A stretch of DNA of 64,000 nucleotides from JASLEW01 sp963732005 (GTDB lineage Bacteria; Acidobacteriota; Thermoanaerobaculia; Multivoradales; UBA5704), in contig CAVSXT010000004.1 in the NCBI GenBank assembly GCA_963732005.1, positions 372,001 to 436,000 on the forward strand. The letters are read 5' to 3'. Each line of letters starts with the position of its first letter. Positions within the stretch are counted from its first letter, which is position 1. Shown one piece after another: positions 53,547-62,943 of the stretch. Below the pieces are notes generated by a model that worked only from the letters and a program-made list of their open reading frames with translations, searched no databases and was not told the DNA's origin. A program made the position numbers and the translations under genes.

Positions 53547-55831
53547 TCAGCCGCCGTGCCGGCTGTGACTGCCGCCGCCGCCACCGCCGTGCCCGGACGA
53601 GCGAGGCGACGACGAGCGGGGCGGCGCCGACTGGCGGGGCGCCGAGGCGTGCGGCGAGGCGTGCGGCGCCGACTGGTAATGAGGAGCTGACTGGTACCTG
53701 GGCGCCGACTGGTAATGAGGAGCTGACTGGTACCTGGGCGCCGACTGGTAGTGCGGCGCAGACTGGTAGTGAGGCGCTCCTTGGAAGTGAGGCGCCGCTT
53801 GGTAGTGAGGAGCTGACTGGTAGTGAGGCGATGACTGGCTGCGCGGCGCGGCATCGTAGTGAGGCGCGGATTGGTACCGGGGTGCGGATTGGTAGCGAGG
53901 CGCCGACTGGAAGGAACGCGATTGATTTCCAGGCGTGCCCTGATACCGAGGCACGCTCTGGTACCGCGACGCCGAATCGAAGCGTTGCGTCACCTGACCG
54001 TGCGGAGCCGATCCGCTGGGCGGCCGGTCCCCCTGTGGGCGCGCCGGCGCCGGATGCGCAGGATACGACGGCGTCCTACCGCCGCCCTGGTAGGAGCGGC
54101 CCGCTCCGAAGCTGCCCTGCTGCTGCGCCCGTGGCGATGCGGGAGCGGGACGACTGCCCTCGGTGCCGCGCCGGAAGCCCTCTGCCGGCGAGCTGCCGCG
54201 AGCGACCGTCGCCGACCGCGCGCCGAGGCTGTGGGGTGCCAAGGGGCTGCCGGCCCAGCGGCCGGCGCCGCCGGTGGCGCGCACCGCGTGCGCCACCTCC
54301 GCCGGCAGGTTGGCCTCGCGGTGGACGAAGGACGTCACGTCGGCGAGATGGCCCAGCCTGCGTGCGCCGAACCCCTCTCGCGCGCCAAGGAGATGATCGA
54401 AGGCGCGGTGCGGGTCGCCGCGCAGCAAGGCCCGGGTGATGCCTCGCCCGTCGCTGGTGATGAGGCCGCGCTCGAGCGCTCGTGGGGGAAGAAGCCGCGG
54501 CCGCCGCCGAAGCCGAACCGCTGCCAATCCCGGCCATAGAAGTGGCCGATGCCGACGAAGTTCCAGTGGCGGAAGCCAAGGAACTCACCGCCGGCCCAGC
54601 CCAGCAGGCCGAAGCGGAAACTGGCGAAGCGGCTGCCGTAGAACCCGGTGTAGAAGCCGATCGGGCACCACCCGGCGTAGCTGGGCCCCCAGTACCAGTA
54701 CACCCATGCCGGCGAGAAGGCGTAGCCGGGCTGCCATGCCCAACCGTAGGAGGGCAGGTAGTCCCAGGTGCCATAGTGGTATGGCACCCAGCCCCAGGGC
54801 TCCGAGGAAACCCAGAACTGGCCGCTCGGAGTCTCGTCCCAGTGTCCCTGCCAGTAGGGAGACCAGCCGCTGTCCACGTCGTTGGGCTGCCAGTACTGCT
54901 GGTCGTCGACGTTCAGCCAGTGACCGTAGCGGTCGAGAGGCGCCGCCTCGTCGCGCAGGCTCGGATCGACGTAGCTCGACTGGGCGACGCGGGTCTCGGC
55001 GTCGAGCTGGCGCCCCCAGCTCTCGAGGGCGTCGAAGTCGCCTGCCTGGCGCAGGTCGATGCCGGCCCGGTGCTGGTTGTCGACCATGGCCTCCTCGCCG
55101 GCATGGACGGTCTGGTCACCGCCCTCGGCGACCACCTCGGCGGTGCCGCGCCGCACGACGGCGGAGCTGAAATCGCCGCGGTCGGTGGTGATCCGGTAGC
55201 TGCCGAAGGCCTGGATGTAGATGCTGGCGTTGGGGGTCAGCACCGTCGGCAGCTCCTGGCCGATGGAATCCTCGGCGACGTTCAGCTGCAGGTTGCCCTC
55301 GTCGAGGCGCAGCTCGGTCGCGGGGTCCTGCCGGTCGGCGGAGTTGGCCAGGCGGGTGAATTCCAGCCGGGTGTCGCCGTCCAGGCGGACCACGTTGTGG
55401 TCGGCGAGGACGACTTCGACGTGCCCACGCGACGGCACCGAGATGCGGTCGCCGACCATGATCGGCTGGTTCACCTCGGCCGGAGCGGCGACGCCGGTCC
55501 TGGCCTGCGTGACGGTGGCGGAGCCCTCCACCAGGCGCAGATAGCCGTAGGCGCCGGCGATGGGCTGCGGTGGTTGCGCCTCGCCGGGAGCGGTTTCCGA
55601 GGGCGAGGGGTTGGAGGGGTTGGATGGCGAGAGCGCCGGGGGGGCTTCGCCGGAGGGCGCTCCCGCCGTGGCGTCGTCCTCGGAAGATGGGGGCTCAGTG
55701 GAATATGGGGGCTGGGCCGCTGCCGTCATGGCGGCGCTGAGCAGCAAGCCGAACGCCAGTGCCGCCGGCGCGGCCGCGCGCCGCAGGCCTGGCTCGCGGC
55801 GGCGATTCGACCGGATTCGCAGGTTTGACAT
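53547..55831 (-). pseudogene. Exported FecR-domain protein with W-rich and repeat parts; frame broken once
   Basis: Start ATG 55829-55831, preceded by aaggaga. The first frame has a signal peptide, a Pro/Ser region, a FecR domain (LVEGSATVTQARTGV, PSRGHVEVVLADHNVVRL, SYRITTDRGDFSSAVV) and a Trp/Tyr-rich DUF6600-like part (SGQFWVSSEPWGWVPYHYGT, WAWQPGYAFSPAW). It ends early by frameshift near 54484-54488, a run of five G (C on the coding strand). The next frame, ALERGLITSDGRGITRALL, continues the protein, then the hexapeptide repeats and a Ser/Pro/His-rich end at 53547. One more base in the run would restore one open frame of about 760 codons. Sequencing error or true mutation are both possible. 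Confidence 0.82.
53666..53913. repeat. About fourteen 18-bp tandem units (coding)
   Basis: Units follow gcgccgactggtaatgag with variation, several being repeated exactly as alternating pairs. In the coding strand each encodes six residues of the type YQSAPH/R. The repeat makes the C-terminal region of the FecR-domain protein and can change in copy without shifting frame. Confidence 0.9.
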
Positions 55832-56127
55832 GATGGGATTCTCCTTCTGGAACCTTACCCTCGCATCCCCTACAGCGCAACTTCCGGGCCAATCCATCGG
55901 CCGCACCGCTTCGCCGGCCGGCCGGCCGCCCGGGAGAGACCTCTAAGTCCCGCTGGCAGGCCCACTTCCGGCTGGCTCACCGCTATAATGCCAGCGTTTG
56001 GATCGCCCCGGCCCAGGCCGAGCATGGCCCGGCGCCGTCCACGCGGGGCGTCGGCGCCGTCCCTGGCGAGGTGCGGCGGACCGCCGCGTCCGAGCGGACG
56101 GTCCGTGCGAAAGGGAGGCACTTCGTC

Positions 56128-57000
56128 GTGGCACTCAAGGGCTGGTTCGGCGGCAAGAGCAAGCAGCCGCGGCAGGAGTACACGATCGACGACCTGATCG
56201 TGCTCGAGCGCTACGAGGAGGCGGCCGACGGGCTGCGCGCCAAGCTCAAGGCAAATCCGCAGGACCTGCACTCCCACCTCAAGCTCGCCGAGGTCTACAC
56301 CGAGCTGCGGCAGGTCGACCGCGCGGTGGACGAGTATGCCTTCGTCGCCGACGAGTATGCCCAGGACGGTTTCTACGAGAAGGGGATCGCGCTGCTCTCC
56401 CGGGCGGCGAAGCTGGCTCCCAACGACGTCTCGCTGCGCGAGCGCATCGAGGCGCAGCAGCGGGAAAAGAGCATGGAGCACGTGCGGGTGCTGGCAATCG
56501 AGGGGTTGCGCCAGGCCGGCGGCCAGCAGGACGGCGCCTCGACTCTCGAGTTGCAGCGCCTGTGGCACAACCTGGCCCTGGGACACCTGGTGCAGACCAT
56601 GCCGGGCGAGCAGCTCAAACGGCTGTTCGCCACCATGCAGCTCCACCACCTCGAGGACGGCGCCGTGATCGCCCAGGAAGGCAGCCAGGAGCCCTTCATG
56701 CTGGTCATCGCCCGTGGCGCCGTCGCGGCGACCGTGCAGTTGGGGCGGAGCGCCCCGACGCTGGTCCGCGAGTTCGGACCGGGCGACGTGGTGGGGGAGT
56801 CGGCGCTGCTCGAGCGCGGTGCGTGGCCGGCGGACTATCGGGCGAGTCAGCCGTTGACGGCGCTGCAGCTGACCCGCGCCGGTCTCGAGAAGTGCCTGGT
56901 CGGCCAGGCCGACCCGCGCGCCTTCCTCGAGCAGCTGCGCGGCCAGCATCTCGACCGCGACGTGGCGGCGGCGGTCAGGACCCTGCGGGGCGCTGCCTGA
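56128..57000 (+). CDS. TPR and cyclic-nucleotide-binding domain protein
   Basis: 290 residues from GTG 56128, with aagggagg upstream. Residues 20-115 show TPR-like helices (LERYEEAADGLRAKLKANPQ, LAEVYTELRQVDRAVDEYAF, KGIALLSRAAKLAPND). A helical linker is followed by a cNMP-binding barrel: MQLHHLEDGAVIAQEGSQEP, FGPGDVVGESALLERGAW. No output domain such as HTH is present. It probably binds a nucleotide or lipid and acts as a scaffold. It precedes def by 9 bases and may be in one unit with it. Confidence 0.85.
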   Translation: MALKGWFGGKSKQPRQEYTIDDLIVLERYEEAADGLRAKLKANPQDLHSHLKLAEVYTELRQVDRAVDEYAFVADEYAQDGFYEKGIALLSRAAKLAPNDVSLRERIEAQQREKSMEHVRVLAIEGLRQAGGQQDGASTLELQRLWHNLALGHLVQTMPGEQLKRLFATMQLHHLEDGAVIAQEGSQEPFMLVIARGAVAATVQLGRSAPTLVREFGPGDVVGESALLERGAWPADYRASQPLTALQLTRAGLEKCLVGQADPRAFLEQLRGQHLDRDVAAAVRTLRGAA

Positions 57001-57009
57001 GGCGGCCGG

Positions 57010-57531
57010 ATGGCGATCCTGCCCATTCGCGTCTATCCCGACCCGGTGCTGAGGGTGAAGACCCGGCCGGTGAGCGAGTTCGGCGCGGCGCTGGCGCGGC
57101 TCGCCGCCAATATGATCGAGACCATGGTGGCGGCGCCGGGCATCGGGCTGGCGGCCCCCCAGGTAGGACAGGAGGTGCGTATGGCAGTGGTCGACCTGTC
57201 GGTGGGTGAGGATCCGGCGCAGTTGCATGTCCTGGTCAATCCGGAGATCGTCTGGCGCGACGGCCTGGAGACCGACGTCGAAGGCTGCCTGTCGCTGCCC
57301 GGCATCTCCGACAAGGTGGACCGCCCGACCGCGATCAGGGCGCGTGCCGTGGATCTCAGGGGGCAGCCCTTCGAGCTCCTGGCCGAGGACTGGCTGGCGC
57401 GCGCCGTGTGCCACGAGATCGACCACCTCGACGGCATCCTGTTCACCGACCACCTGCGCGGCCTGCGGCGGGAGCGGGCGCGCCGCCAGCTGCGCAAGCT
57501 GGCGGCGGAGCGCGAGGAGGTCCTCGCGTGA
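57010..57531 (+). CDS. def: Peptide deformylase
   Basis: 173 residues from ATG 57010. All three metal-enzyme motifs are intact: GIGLAAPQVGQ, EGCLSLPGI and HEIDHLDGILF with the HExxH zinc/iron site. It removes the formyl group from new proteins. The start MAILPIRVYPDPVLRVKT is typical. It ends in a Arg-rich helix, like class II-type bacterial deformylases. The lipoprotein gene follows within 9 bases. Confidence 0.98.
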   Translation: MAILPIRVYPDPVLRVKTRPVSEFGAALARLAANMIETMVAAPGIGLAAPQVGQEVRMAVVDLSVGEDPAQLHVLVNPEIVWRDGLETDVEGCLSLPGISDKVDRPTAIRARAVDLRGQPFELLAEDWLARAVCHEIDHLDGILFTDHLRGLRRERARRQLRKLAAEREEVLA

Positions 57532-57539
57532 GGTGGCCC

Positions 57540-58196
57540 ATGCTGAAGGCATCGGAGGTATCGGGGGCATCGCGGACGTCGAGGGCATCGCGGACGTCGA
57601 GGGCCTCGCTGGCGATGCGGGCTTCGCGGATGATGCGGCTGGCGCTGGTGGCGGCGGCGGCGTTGGCGGCGGCCTGCGGCGGAGGTGGCGGCGGCGGCGG
57701 TGGTGGACCGACGACTCCGCCGCCCCTCACCTCTTCGATCGTCTTCACCCCGGCCGGCGGCGGCAGCATCTTGCTGGCCAGCGGCGCCGGCACCCAGGGA
57801 ACCACCCTGGCGCTCGACGTCCGCACCGTCGGCATCCAGGACCTCTACGGCGTCGCCTTTCACCTCACCTACCCGGCTGCGGCGATGCATTTCGTCGGCG
57901 CCACCGAGGGCACCGTGCTCAACGCCGCCGGCGCTCTGCCGACCTCGTTCCAGGCGATCGATTCACCGCCGGGCAACCTGGTCATCGGCCTCACCCGGCT
58001 GGGTCAGGTGGCAGGTACCGCCGCGGCCGGCACGCTCATGACCTTGCAGTTCAACGGTGTCGCCACCGGCTCGGGCAGCCTGGCGTTCGCCAACGACCAG
58101 GCCGGCAACAGCACGGGCGGCCTGATCCCGGGACTGACCTGGGCGGGCGGTACGGTGCAGGTGACCATCGTGCCGGGCGCCGCGGTGGCGCGCTAG
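57540..58196 (+). CDS. Cohesin-like lipoprotein
   Basis: About 218 residues if it starts at ATG 57540; a start at 57615 or 57630 gives a more normal signal peptide (MMRLALVAAAALAAAC, with the lipobox AAAC). The upstream part encodes repeats of ASRTSR from an 18-bp duplication at 57565-57600. After a Gly run, the domain TTLALDVRTVGIQDLYGVAF, HLTYPAAAMHFVGATEG, LVIGLTRLGQVAGTAAAGTL and LQFNGVATGSGSL fits the cohesin-type fold of exported proteins in this kind of genome. It would be anchored in a membrane as a lipoprotein. Its role is unknown. Confidence 0.8.
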   Translation: MLKASEVSGASRTSRASRTSRASLAMRASRMMRLALVAAAALAAACGGGGGGGGGGPTTPPPLTSSIVFTPAGGGSILLASGAGTQGTTLALDVRTVGIQDLYGVAFHLTYPAAAMHFVGATEGTVLNAAGALPTSFQAIDSPPGNLVIGLTRLGQVAGTAAAGTLMTLQFNGVATGSGSLAFANDQAGNSTGGLIPGLTWAGGTVQVTIVPGAAVAR

Positions 58197-58227
58197 ATCG
58201 GCAGCCCCCGCGAAGCGAGCGACCACC

Positions 58228-59799
58228 ATGAGCGAGCTGGTCCTGTTCAACACCCTGGGGCGGCGGCTCGCGCCGTTCCGGCCGCTGACCGAGGGCCAGG
58301 CGCGGATCTATGGCTGCGGACCGACGGTCTACAACGACGTCCACATCGGCAACCTGCGCGCCTTCGTCTTCCAGGACCTGCTGCGGCGGGCGCTGCGGCA
58401 TCTCGGCTTCGCCGTCACCCAGGTGATGAACCTGACCGACGTGGACGACAAGACCATCCTGGGCGCTCATGCCGCGGGCGTGCCTCTGGGCGACTACACG
58501 GCGCCGTTCATCCGCTCCTTCCTGGCGGATCTCGACAGCCTCCACGTCGAGAGGGTCGAGGTCTATCCCAGGGCGACCGAGCACATCGCGGAGATCGTGG
58601 CGCTGATCGAGCGGCTGGTCGCGGGCGGCTTTGCCTACGAGAGCGACGGGTCGGTGTTCTTCAGCATCGCCCGCGACCCCGGCTACGGCAAGCTGTCGGG
58701 CTTCGACCTGGGGCAGGTCCAGCGCGGCGAGCGGGTGGCGAGCGACGAGTACGGCAAGGAGGACGTGCGCGATTTCGTGCTGTGGAAGGCCGCGAAACCA
58801 GGAGAGCCGGCGTGGGACTCGCCCTGGGGGCCGGGGCGGCCGGGTTGGCACATCGAGTGCTCGGCGATGAGCATGCGGTACCTGGGAGAGACCTTCGACA
58901 TCCATTGCGGCGGCGTGGACCTCATCTTCCCGCACCACGAGAACGAGATCGCCCAGAGCGAGTCGGCGACCGGCAAGCCGTTCGTCACCACCTGGCTGCA
59001 CTCCGAGCACCTGGTGGTGGACGGCCAGAAGATGTCGAAATCGCTCGGCAACCAGTACACCCTCAAGGATCTGCTGGCGCGCGGCGCCTCGGCGCGGGCC
59101 CTGCGCTATCTCTTCCTCGCGGTCCATTACCGCCAGAAGCTGAACTTCACCTTCGACACGCTGGCGGGGGCGGCGGGGGCGCTGCGGCGCATCGACGAGA
59201 TGCGCTTCCGGCTGCGCCACGCGGTCGAGCGCGCCGAGTTGCCGGCGCTGGTCGATCCGTCGCCGCCGCCGGCCGCTGCCGCTGTCGCCGCTTTGCGCCG
59301 GGACTTTACCGCCGCCCTGGCGGACGACCTCAACGTGTCGGCGGCGCTGGCGGCCGTGTTCGCCTTCGTCAAGGAGGTCAACGTGGCGATCGAGGGCGAG
59401 CGCCTGGTGGCCGGCGACGGGGAGCGGATCGACGCCGCGCTCGCCGAGGTCGACCAGGTGCTCGGGGTGCTCGACGCCAGAGCGTGGCCGGCCGCCGGGG
59501 GGGCGGCGCCGACGGCGGCGGTGCCGGTGGGGGAGGTGTCGACAGCGGCGCCCATAAAGGCAGCGGTGCCGGCGACCCCGCCGCACCCGGACGATGCCGT
59601 CGCCGGGGCGGCTGCCGGCGAGGGGAGTGGCGAGGGAGAGGCGGACGACACCGCGGAGATCGAGCGTCTCGTCGGCGAGCGTGACGAGGCCCGACGGCGG
59701 CGCGACTTCGCCGCCGCCGATCGTCTGCGCGCCGAGCTGGCGGCGCGCGGCGTGGTCGTCGAGGACACGCCGCATGGAGCCCGCTGGAAGCGGCGCTAG
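58228..59799 (+). CDS. cysS: Cysteinyl-tRNA synthetase
   Basis: 523 residues. It charges tRNA-Cys. Motifs: IYGCGPTVYNDVHIGNLRAF (HIGN near residue 38), zinc ligands in WHIECSAM and IFPHHENEIAQSE, and KMSKSLGNQ near residue 267. The C-terminal domain is helical. Between about residues 415 and 480 there is an insertion rich in Ala, Gly, Pro and acidic residues not found in most orthologues, then the normal end (RDEARRRRDFAAADRLRAEL, ARGVVVEDTPHG). The insert is probably disordered. The gene lies two genes before tRNA-Cys. Confidence 0.97.
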   Translation: MSELVLFNTLGRRLAPFRPLTEGQARIYGCGPTVYNDVHIGNLRAFVFQDLLRRALRHLGFAVTQVMNLTDVDDKTILGAHAAGVPLGDYTAPFIRSFLADLDSLHVERVEVYPRATEHIAEIVALIERLVAGGFAYESDGSVFFSIARDPGYGKLSGFDLGQVQRGERVASDEYGKEDVRDFVLWKAAKPGEPAWDSPWGPGRPGWHIECSAMSMRYLGETFDIHCGGVDLIFPHHENEIAQSESATGKPFVTTWLHSEHLVVDGQKMSKSLGNQYTLKDLLARGASARALRYLFLAVHYRQKLNFTFDTLAGAAGALRRIDEMRFRLRHAVERAELPALVDPSPPPAAAAVAALRRDFTAALADDLNVSAALAAVFAFVKEVNVAIEGERLVAGDGERIDAALAEVDQVLGVLDARAWPAAGGAAPTAAVPVGEVSTAAPIKAAVPATPPHPDDAVAGAAAGEGSGEGEADDTAEIERLVGERDEARRRRDFAAADRLRAELAARGVVVEDTPHGARWKRR

Positions 59800-59849
59800 C
59801 GGGCGCGAGCGCTGGCCAGCCTCAGGCTTGGCGATCGACCCTTCCGACG

Positions 59850-60224
59850 ATGCCGCCACCGAGCACCCGCGCCCGTGGCCGCGCCGGCGAGCAGGCAGCC
59901 GTGACCTGGCTCGAGGCCCACGGGTACCAGGTTCTGGAGCGCAACGTCGTCAACTACGCCGGCGAGATCGATCTCATTGCGAGGGATGGCGGAGGGGTCC
60001 TCTGCTTCATCGAGGTCAAGGCCCGCACGACTGCCGCGTTCGGTCCGGCGATCGCCGCGGTTGGGCCGGCGAAGCGCCGCCGTCTCTCCCGCGCCGCCGC
60101 GCTCCACCTGGCCATTCGCGGTCTTCACCTGACCCCCTGCCGCTTCGACGTCCTCGGCCTGGACTGGACGGGCGATGCCTGGCGTTACACCCTGGTCCGG
60201 GACGCCTTCCCTTTCGCCCCTTGA
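59850..60224 (+). CDS. YraN-family (UPF0102) nuclease-fold protein
   Basis: 124 residues from ATG 59850. It has the YraN layout: GEQAAVTWLEAHGYQVLERN, then AGEIDLIARDGGGVLCFIEVK with the D/E-x-K core of the restriction-like fold, and VGPAKRRRLSRAAALHLA. This family is widespread next to rnhB, lepB and similar genes; its task is uncertain, possibly DNA processing linked to transformation. It follows cysS after 50 bases on the same strand. Confidence 0.93.
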   Translation: MPPPSTRARGRAGEQAAVTWLEAHGYQVLERNVVNYAGEIDLIARDGGGVLCFIEVKARTTAAFGPAIAAVGPAKRRRLSRAAALHLAIRGLHLTPCRFDVLGLDWTGDAWRYTLVRDAFPFAP

Positions 60225-60335
60225 ACCTACGCCGACCCGCCTGGCGGCCGCCTCCGGCGCCCCCAACCTTCGTCCCCAGGCCAGGTTACGTCGCCTTGAC
60301 AGTCCCCGAACCGGCGCATATCCTTTGCCCCCTGG

Positions 60336-60410
60336 GCGGGAATAGCTCAGTGGTAGAGCACAACCTTGCCAAGGTTGGGGTCGCGGGTTCAAGTCCCGTT
60401 TCCCGCTCCA
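60336..60410 (+). tRNA. tRNA-Gly (anticodon GCC)
   Basis: Acceptor GCGGGAA pairs with TTCCCGC, anticodon loop TTGCCAA gives GCC, T arm GGGTTCAAGTCCC, 3' TCCA. D arm has GCTCAGTGGTAGAGC. Confidence 0.97.
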
Positions 60411-60542
60411 AATCCCTCTTTGAACCCTGACCGCCCGCGGTCCGCGGCCTGTCCGCTGCGCTCCGCCGGCCTGGTCCCCAGGCCGCCCCACCAGCCCATC
60501 ATCCCGCGGGGTCGAATGGGAGCGGCCCATCCCACCCCCTGC

Positions 60543-60617
60543 GGCGACGTGGCCAAGTGGTAAGGCGAGGGTCTGCAAAACCCTTATTCGGCGGTTCGAA
60601 TCCGCCCGTCGCCTCCA
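60543..60617 (+). tRNA. tRNA-Cys (anticodon GCA)
   Basis: Acceptor GGCGACG pairs with CGTCGCC, anticodon loop TCTGCAAA gives GCA, T arm CGGTTCGAATCCG, 3' TCCA. It is the last intact core gene before the decayed island. Confidence 0.97.
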
Positions 60618-60747
60618 TTGCCCCCAGTTCTACCAGGTAAGATCTAGCCACCTAAACTGCTCTCCTGTAGGCATTTAGGTCGATGCACTCTAGCTAGAGG
60701 CTTGCACTTCTCGTCTTCTACTGGGTATGCTTAAGCACGCTGGTTTT

Positions 60748-60780
60748 GCCCTCTGGCTGCCCTCTGGCTGCCCTCTGGCT
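60748..60780. repeat. Three perfect 11-bp tandem copies (gccctctggct)
   Basis: The unit gccctctggct is repeated three times without a mismatch directly in front of the integrase remnant. It lies in a gap with no gene (60618-60785). Confidence 0.85.
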
Positions 60781-60785
60781 GCGAG

Positions 60786-61355
60786 GTGCAGGGGGCCCAA
60801 GCGGAGCGGGATGCGAGCGAGCCCGCCGCAGCGATCCTCGCCGTCCGGCTTCTTCTGCTCACCGGCTGCCGGAAGGGTGAGGTCCTCGGCCTCCGCTGGG
60901 AGGACGTCGATCTCGAGCGAAGCTGCCTGCGTCTCCCCGACTCGAAGACGGGAGCGAAAACCGTCCTCCTTGGCGCCGCAGCGCTACAGCTCCTGGCTGA
61001 AGCGGAGCGACGAGGACCCTGGGTCTGCCCCGGTGGCCGGGCTGGAGAGCCGCTCAAGAACCTGTACAAGCCTTGGGGCCGCATCTGCAAAGCCGCGGGT
61101 GTTGCAGCAGTGAGGCCGCACGATCTTCGCCACAGCTACGTATCCATAGGTGCGGTCGGCGGCGAGAGTCTGGTCGTCGTCGGCGCCATCGTCGGCCATT
61201 CGGCGGCAAGCATGACGGAGCGCTACGCCCACCTCTCCGACGATCCCGTACGCGCCGCCGCCGACCGCATCAGCTCCGCGATCGCCGCTGCTATGAGCGG
61301 GGTCGATCCTGCCCCGATCCATCCATATATGGACAGGCGCCGGTCGAGAGGCTAG
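60786..61355 (+). pseudogene. Catalytic domain of a tyrosine recombinase, N-terminus missing
   Basis: 189 codons from GTG 60786, all catalytic domain. All core residues are present: R in LLTGCRKGEVLGLRWEDVD, H-x-x-R in RPHDLRHSYVSIG, H in VVGAIVGHSAASM and the nucleophile Y in TERYAHLSDDP. The core-binding domain that should precede it is missing, and the sequence upstream has tRNAs and a short repeat. It is therefore a remnant, though its catalytic part may still be translated. It sits next to the 3' half of a tRNA-Thr, the layout of an integrated element end. Confidence 0.82.
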
Positions 61356-61374
61356 ATGCATCCCCAGAGATGGT

Positions 61375-61426
61375 TCGCAAATTCGTAATCAGCAGGTCAT
61401 GGGTTCAATCCCGATCGTCGGCTCCA
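61375..61426 (+). other. 3' half of a tRNA-Thr gene (remnant)
   Basis: ATTCGTAAT at about 61380 is the anticodon loop and stem of a tRNA-Thr(CGT), followed by AGCAGGTCATGGGTTCAATC, then CCGATCGTCGGCTCCA. The 5' half is missing and the T stem has a mismatch, so it is not a working gene. Integrases that use tRNA 3' halves as target leave such copies at one edge of the element. Confidence 0.75.
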
Positions 61427-61764
61427 GCATAAACCTCAATAAACAAAGAGGTTGTATGGCCTACAGCTGTAGGCGCCTGAAACCAGTACTTCTGCTGCGT
61501 AAGCTCTGCGTAAGTTTTCTGACAAGATGAGGCAATCCTTAGCTCGCGCTTCGGAACCTCTATCTCCAGCGCCTCACCAGGAACCTCCACGCGTCCGGGC
61601 GCGGGTCCAGGGCCGGCCTGTCTTATGGTTTCATTCATCCGGGTGTGCGCGCCTATGGGAACTCAGCCGTAACATTGGCGCCATCTGTCTGCCCGGCCGT
61701 AGTGCGCGCGATCGGGCGAAGCTGGGCAACCCCCTTCGGGGCCTGCCCTGGAAGAGAATGAGCG
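61427..61764. other. Gap with no supported gene
   Basis: 338 bases downstream of the tRNA-Thr remnant. A minus-strand frame of 77 codons (61405-61638) overlaps the remnant and has no family match or ribosome binding site. Nothing else was found. Confidence 0.5.
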
Positions 61765-62547
61765 ATGCCACTCAAGGAAGAACTCCCGCGGAACAGCGTC
61801 CGCGCCCGGGGTCTCGACAACGACTCAGCGCACGGCAATCCGTCGATCATGTACAGGCGCGACCCCGGCGAGATGATCACCCATGCCGCAAGCCAGCTCG
61901 CAGAGCTAGCGGCATCGGTTGATGCCGAAAGGCTCTTCCTCGCTTGTGTTGCGGAACTCTCAGTCTCGGTAACTGGACCGGCCACCGAGGCCTCGCACGG
62001 CACAGTGCCGGCACTGGTAGAGGTGCTGGCCTTTCACCTGTACCCGTTCTTTGGCACGCGCCACCATGCAGGCGTGTCTCCTCGCCATATCACCAAAGCG
62101 ATCGGAGCCGCAAGGACGTTTTTCGCCGGCGGATGCTTACCTCGACCGGACGCCGATAAGGTTGCGGCCCTGCTCTCTTCGGTGCGCCGACGCACGGGAA
62201 TCGTCCGCGGGGACAGCTTTCCGGAGCAGACAGCCGATCGGATATGCTCCGTGCAGGGTAACTTCGAAAGCTGGTTCGAGGCGCGCGCAGGCATCGGTCC
62301 GCTCAGAGCACAAGCGATTCTTTGGTCCCTGCAGCGGGCACGGGTGCGGCAACTTAGCAGCTTGATCCTGGCTGTCAAGAGCCACATCGACGCGAGAGGG
62401 TGCGATTGGGGCGGCAGCTGGGAGGCTCGGCGCAGGCGTTCGAGCTTGCGCTGCTGGCGCTCGTCGAGTTCGAGCTGCGTCAGTTGGACCAGGTACTCCT
62501 GGAAGGGCCACCCGCCCTTCTCCGCGCGCTGCGCCACCTCGTCGTAG
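61765..62547 (+). CDS. Hypothetical protein, 3' end replaced by transposon debris
   Basis: The frame from ATG 61765 is open for 260 codons. About the first 205 residues look like a real soluble helical protein (LAELAASVDAERLFLACVAE, VPALVEVLAFHLYPFFG, AIGAARTFFAGGCLPRPDAD, FESWFEARAGIGPLRAQAI). After that the frame runs antisense through an IstB fragment (62400-62606) and is Arg/Ser-rich, so the natural C-terminus has been lost. A GIGPLRAQA segment is reminiscent of a helix-hairpin-helix. No family is recognised. Confidence 0.5.
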   Translation: MPLKEELPRNSVRARGLDNDSAHGNPSIMYRRDPGEMITHAASQLAELAASVDAERLFLACVAELSVSVTGPATEASHGTVPALVEVLAFHLYPFFGTRHHAGVSPRHITKAIGAARTFFAGGCLPRPDADKVAALLSSVRRRTGIVRGDSFPEQTADRICSVQGNFESWFEARAGIGPLRAQAILWSLQRARVRQLSSLILAVKSHIDARGCDWGGSWEARRRRSSLRCWRSSSSSCVSWTRYSWKGHPPFSARCATSS

Positions 62548-62606
62548 TAGGCCACGAACGCCGGCAGCTTGAGCTCCCGCAGCTGGATAGGGAGACTCAC
62601 CCGCAA
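62400..62606 (-). pseudogene. istB: N-terminal fragment of an IS21 IstB-type ATPase
   Basis: The minus strand from 62606 reads RELKLPAFVAYYDEVAQRAE, GGWPFQEYLVQLTQLELDER and RKLERLRRASQLP, the first part of an IstB helper protein. The ATP-binding core is missing; the frame after RRASQLP is unrelated. It is a truncated IS21-type remnant. Confidence 0.8.
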
Positions 62607-62609
62607 CCC

Positions 62610-62943
62610 GCACGGCCTTCTTGCCTCACGTCACCGACGAGATCCTCACTGATCTGTCGCAGCTCAACCGCGTGTTCTGGGCTTGGCTCGAAGCCGAGTA
62701 CCACCAGACCCGCATCGCGGACTCGACGGTCAGACGCCGCTCGACCGCTTCCTGCAAGACCAGGCGCTGGTGCGTCCGGCTCCTGAGCAGCTCGAGGCCT
62801 GGCTGCGCATGAAGGTCACCCGGCGCGTCGCCCGCGACCGCACGGTCCACCTCGACGGCCGCCTCTACGAGACCCCGGACGGCTACGCCGGCGAAACCGT
62901 CGAAGTGCTCTATGACCCCTACGGAGAAGACGCTGCCGAGCTT
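62610..62943 (+). pseudogene. C-terminal fragment of an integrase-type (rve/Mu-C) transposase, frameshifted
   Basis: One frame reads LPHVTDEILTDLSQLNRVFW then AWLEAEYHQT; near 62715 the reading changes to another frame with PHRGLDGQTPLDRFLQDQ, LEAWLRMKVTRRVARDRTVH and YETPDGYAGETVEVLYDPY. Together these are the last third of a DDE integrase and its Mu-C-type barrel. It is next to, and opposite in direction to, the IstB fragment. The catalytic part is lost. Confidence 0.8.

Noticed and set aside
53666..53913. Regular repeats considered as a CRISPR array
   Set aside because: The units are directly adjacent without spacers, are in frame within a gene and there are no cas genes.
61405..61638. 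Minus-strand ORF of 77 codons next to the tRNA-Thr remnant
   Set aside because: It overlaps the tRNA remnant, has no ribosome site and no family resemblance.
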